A DNA stretch of 64,000 nt from Bacillus sp. UNC41MFS5. Its GTDB lineage: Bacteria > Bacillota > Bacilli > Bacillales_B > DSM-18226. The DNA lies in the NCBI RefSeq assembly GCF_000686805.1, contig NZ_KK366021.1:99356-163355 (forward strand), in the 5' to 3' direction. The translations under genes and the position numbers were made by a program. The notes under the pieces are model-generated. The model was not told where the DNA came from, did not search any database, and saw nothing but the letters and a program-made list of their open reading frames with translations. Positions 62,965 to 64,000 of the stretch are shown piece by piece (within the stretch, counting starts at the first letter, position 1; each line of letters starts with the position of its first letter).

Positions 62965-63906
62965 TTAAAAGCTAAGTGTTTGTTTTAAAGCATCTATCGA
63001 CGTTCTGATTCCTGCCTCAACGGACATTGTCAGATCTTCCATTTCTAGTGAAACTTCACCGTTATATCCCATCATGCGAACAACAGAAAAGAATTCTTTC
63101 CACCATTGCAAATCTTGACCGCAGCCGACAGCCACATAATTCCATGCTCTATTTGCTGTATCTGTAACCTCTTTTGTTTCCAATACACCATTAACAGCTG
63201 ATAAATGTCTTTCAATTCTTACATCTTTACCATGAACATGGTGAATCGCTGCTCCTAATTCTCTAGCTGACAAAATGGGATCTGCCCCCATCCAGATTAA
63301 ATGGCTTGGGTCTAAATTCAAACCAACCATTGGTCCAACTGCATTCCGCAATCTAAATAATGTTTCCGGATTATAAACTAACATTGAACTGAAATTTTCA
63401 AGGGCGATTTTTTCGACACCGCATGCTTCAGCCTTTTTCACTAACTCTTTCCAATACGGAATAGCTACTTCATTCCATTGATAATCCAAAATATCTTTTA
63501 ATACTGGAGGCCAGCTTACTGTATATGTAATCCAGTTCGGGATTTTATCATCAGGGCTTCCTGCCGGTAGACCACTCATCATAATGACCTTCTTAACACC
63601 AAGTAGACCAGCTAGTTCCATTGTTTTTTCTGTTACTTCTCTGTGCTCTTTTCCGAGTTCACCTGGATCTAAAGGATTCCCTGAACAATTCAGTGCGCAA
63701 AGTTTAATATTCCGCTTCTCTAATTCACCTAAAAATTCACTTCTTTTTGCTTCACTTTCCAGCAATTCATTTAAACGCAAATGTGGAGCCGGTGACCATC
63801 CTCCTGTTGTCATCTCAATGGTATCAATCCCCATTTCAGCCACCGTATCCAACATTTTTTCAAACGGCAAGTGGCCTAAGCTATCTGTTACATATGATAA
63901 TTTCAT
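62965..63906 (-). CDS. Sugar phosphate isomerase/epimerase family TIM-barrel protein (copy B)
   Basis: A 313-residue TIM-barrel enzyme nearly identical to copy A at 54912-55853, with 14 amino-acid differences (for example Arg2/Lys, Gln175/Met, Arg271/Gln). All metal-binding motifs (ENFSSMLVYN, NLDPSHLIWMGADP, HHVHGKDVRIE, VSLEMEDL) are retained. Here it leads a module with a different dehydrogenase type and a third transporter. High identity over an otherwise diverged operon suggests recent duplication or gene conversion. Confidence 0.85.
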   Translation of the reverse strand: MKLSYVTDSLGHLPFEKMLDTVAEMGIDTIEMTTGGWSPAPHLRLNELLESEAKRSEFLGELEKRNIKLCALNCSGNPLDPGELGKEHREVTEKTMELAGLLGVKKVIMMSGLPAGSPDDKIPNWITYTVSWPPVLKDILDYQWNEVAIPYWKELVKKAEACGVEKIALENFSSMLVYNPETLFRLRNAVGPMVGLNLDPSHLIWMGADPILSARELGAAIHHVHGKDVRIERHLSAVNGVLETKEVTDTANRAWNYVAVGCGQDLQWWKEFFSVVRMMGYNGEVSLEMEDLTMSVEAGIRTSIDALKQTLSF

Positions 63907-64000
63907 AGATTTCTTTCCTCCTCGTTTTCACCACTGTGTATTTCTGAATCCTTTATTGCATAAAAGTGTTTAGTTTTTTACATTTAAGGACATCTTGCAA

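Overview
The window looks like a chromosomal segment of an aerobic, endospore-forming Bacillaceae (Bacillus or Neobacillus type). The evidence is low GC content, strong AGGAGG-type ribosome binding sites, frequent TTG and GTG starts, many intrinsic terminators, a GerA-type spore germinant-receptor operon, families typical of Bacillus (YfmQ, CBO0543, FbpA, DUF2935, DUF3231) and several CcpA cre-like sites. I see no rRNA, tRNA, CRISPR array, transposase or prophage block. All names come from recognition by eye; no database search was run.

Layout. 1-3.7 kb: end of a 2-keto-3-deoxygluconate (pectin/hexuronate) operon, kduI-kduD-kdgT-kdgK, running off the left edge, with a cre-like site over its promoter. 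3.8-16 kb: mixed housekeeping and accessory genes, including an S66 LD-carboxypeptidase, a CBO0543-type membrane pair, a TetR regulator with three matching operators, a GMC oxidoreductase operon with an unrecognised partner and a DUF3231-like gene, a CAP-domain exoprotein, and a 2-hydroxyacid dehydrogenase with a ROK regulator. 16-22 kb: spore germination block, with the germinant-receptor A-B-C genes plus a 51-codon two-helix gene, a lipoprotein with a subtilase-propeptide-like (I9) domain and a VanW protein. These last two share a C-terminal LPYEQ motif. 22-32 kb: small transporters (EamA, CynX-type MFS, paired YdcZ) with Crp and HxlR regulators, an FbpA-like small protein with a hairpin-rich leader, and a flavoprotein monooxygenase next to a GTP cyclohydrolase II-like protein.

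32-43 kb: a DUF2935 gene whose ribosome binding site is an 11-G tract fused to a 28-bp palindrome, a Gly-Met-Pro repeat protein of about 24 eight-residue units, a MATE exporter, YfmQ, an ECF sigma / PadR / FtsW-RodA-like cluster, and mqo. 43-47.3 kb: a divergent dicarboxylate locus with an MFS transporter facing two-subunit tartrate/fumarate dehydratase and a fumarylacetoacetate-hydrolase-family enzyme. Its two promoters carry the same operator in the -35/-10 spacer.

47.5-64 kb: an inositol/polyol catabolic region. Three IolT-like transporters are each combined with IolG/Gfo-Idh-MocA dehydrogenases and IolE/IolI-type TIM-barrel enzymes, under two AraC regulators and one LacI regulator with four matching operators. 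Two of the TIM-barrel enzymes (54.9 and 63 kb) are nearly identical. The classical iolA, B, C, D and J genes are not in the window, so each module would supply uptake plus early oxidation, dehydration or epimerisation and feed enzymes encoded elsewhere.
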